Part shown: piece by piece, positions 5,616 through 5,835 of the stretch
Layout of the letters: each line of letters begins with the position of its first letter
How positions within the stretch are numbered: the first letter of the stretch is position 1
Source: Bdellovibrio sp. CG10_big_fil_rev_8_21_14_0_10_47_8
Lineage (GTDB): Bacteria > Bdellovibrionota > Bdellovibrionia > Bdellovibrionales > Bdellovibrionaceae
Assembly: GCA_002773975.1 (NCBI GenBank)
Contig: PEZR01000018.1
Span: 7,955-13,789 of the forward strand
Direction: 5' to 3'
Length of the DNA stretch: 5,835 nt
Notes under the pieces: generated by a model
Seen by the model: only the letters and a program-made list of their open reading frames with translations
Told to the model about the DNA's origin: nothing
The model's database searches: none
Position numbers and translations under genes: made by a program

Positions 5616-5835
5616 CAATCACGATCCAGATCTGACGACAAAACATATTGAGATAACGAAACTTGCTGCCCCATCCCCAAATTACATGCTTAATCAGTTC
5701 ATCAAGAATCCAAAATGGCAAAGCCACTAACTTCACCAACTGCAATAGAATTTTTGCCGGCCCCATTCCAATAGTTTTCAGAAACTTCTGAATTAAGAGC
5801 CCCCTTTTTCCGAACTTCAACTGATCTTGTTCATT
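5605..5835 (-). CDS. C-terminal part of a protein, possibly a SAM-dependent methyltransferase (5' end outside window)
   Basis: The reverse strand is open from the window edge to a TAA at 5607-5605, giving the last 76 residues of a gene that starts to the right. A TTG at 5820 could be read as a start, but the frame continues upstream with no stop, and 71 aa alone would not match a known protein. The segment NEQDQLKFGKRGLLIQKF resembles the E.D..RFT..GL region found late in class I SAM-dependent methyltransferases of polysaccharide clusters. It is followed by a hydrophobic stretch (about 27-46) and a tail ending IWIVIEKK, also like their last strand. The catalytic SAM-binding part lies outside the window, so the family is a weak inference; that the frame codes is more likely than not. 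It converges on protein B with 12 bp between the stops. Confidence 0.5.
   Translation of the reverse strand, partial: NEQDQLKFGKRGLLIQKFLKTIGMGPAKILLQLVKLVALPFWILDELIKHVIWGWGSKFRYLNMFCRQIWIVIEKK

Noticed and set aside
1..5835. Mobile elements, CRISPR arrays, tRNA or rRNA genes
   Set aside because: No transposase or integrase motifs, terminal inverted repeats, spaced direct repeats or tRNA-like cloverleaf sequence were found; nearly all bases are accounted for by protein genes.

Overview
This window looks like part of a surface-polysaccharide (LPS, O-antigen or capsule) region of a Gram-negative bacterium. The evidence is a KdsA-type 3-deoxy-D-manno-octulosonate 8-phosphate (Kdo-8-P) synthase, a ManC/AlgA-type GDP-mannose enzyme and a WbpE/WlbC-type sugar aminotransferase. 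Base composition is balanced (about half G+C by eye). Coding density is high, with 4-bp gene overlaps. The taxon cannot be fixed from the window; a Bdellovibrionota or deltaproteobacterial-type genome is a guess from sequence style only.

Layout, left to right. (1) The 3' end of an unrecognised + strand gene (2-370). (2) A convergent, complete ManC-like bifunctional gene on the - strand (367-1758); its stop codon overlaps that of gene 1 in a shared CTAG. (3) A 204-bp divergent intergenic region (1759-1962) with a candidate promoter for each direction. Both promoters, together with the Shine-Dalgarno sites, favour starts downstream of the longest possible ORFs. (4) A tightly packed + strand operon of four genes: WbpE-like aminotransferase (1963-3087), kdsA (3084-3935), unknown A (3932-4750) and unknown B (4747-5592). 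All three junctions are 4-bp ATGA overlaps, which suggests translational coupling. (5) A perfect 8-bp hairpin on the last stop codon followed by a T-run, a plausible weak terminator. (6) The 3' end of a convergent - strand gene (5605-5835), possibly a SAM-dependent methyltransferase.

How they may work together. ManC would supply GDP-mannose (and so GDP-fucose/rhamnose-type donors). The aminotransferase would put an amino group on a UDP-keto-sugar. KdsA would make Kdo-8-P. The two unknown proteins, coupled to these genes, share collinear motifs and look like diverged tandem paralogues; their role is not known.

Two points stand out. The KdsA has Asp at the position that is Cys in metal-dependent and Asn in metal-independent Kdo-8-P synthases, while His, Glu and Asp at the other metal-ligand positions are kept. 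The other is the tandem pair of unrecognised paralogues locked translationally to this kdsA. No RNA genes, mobile elements, CRISPR arrays or long repeats were seen.
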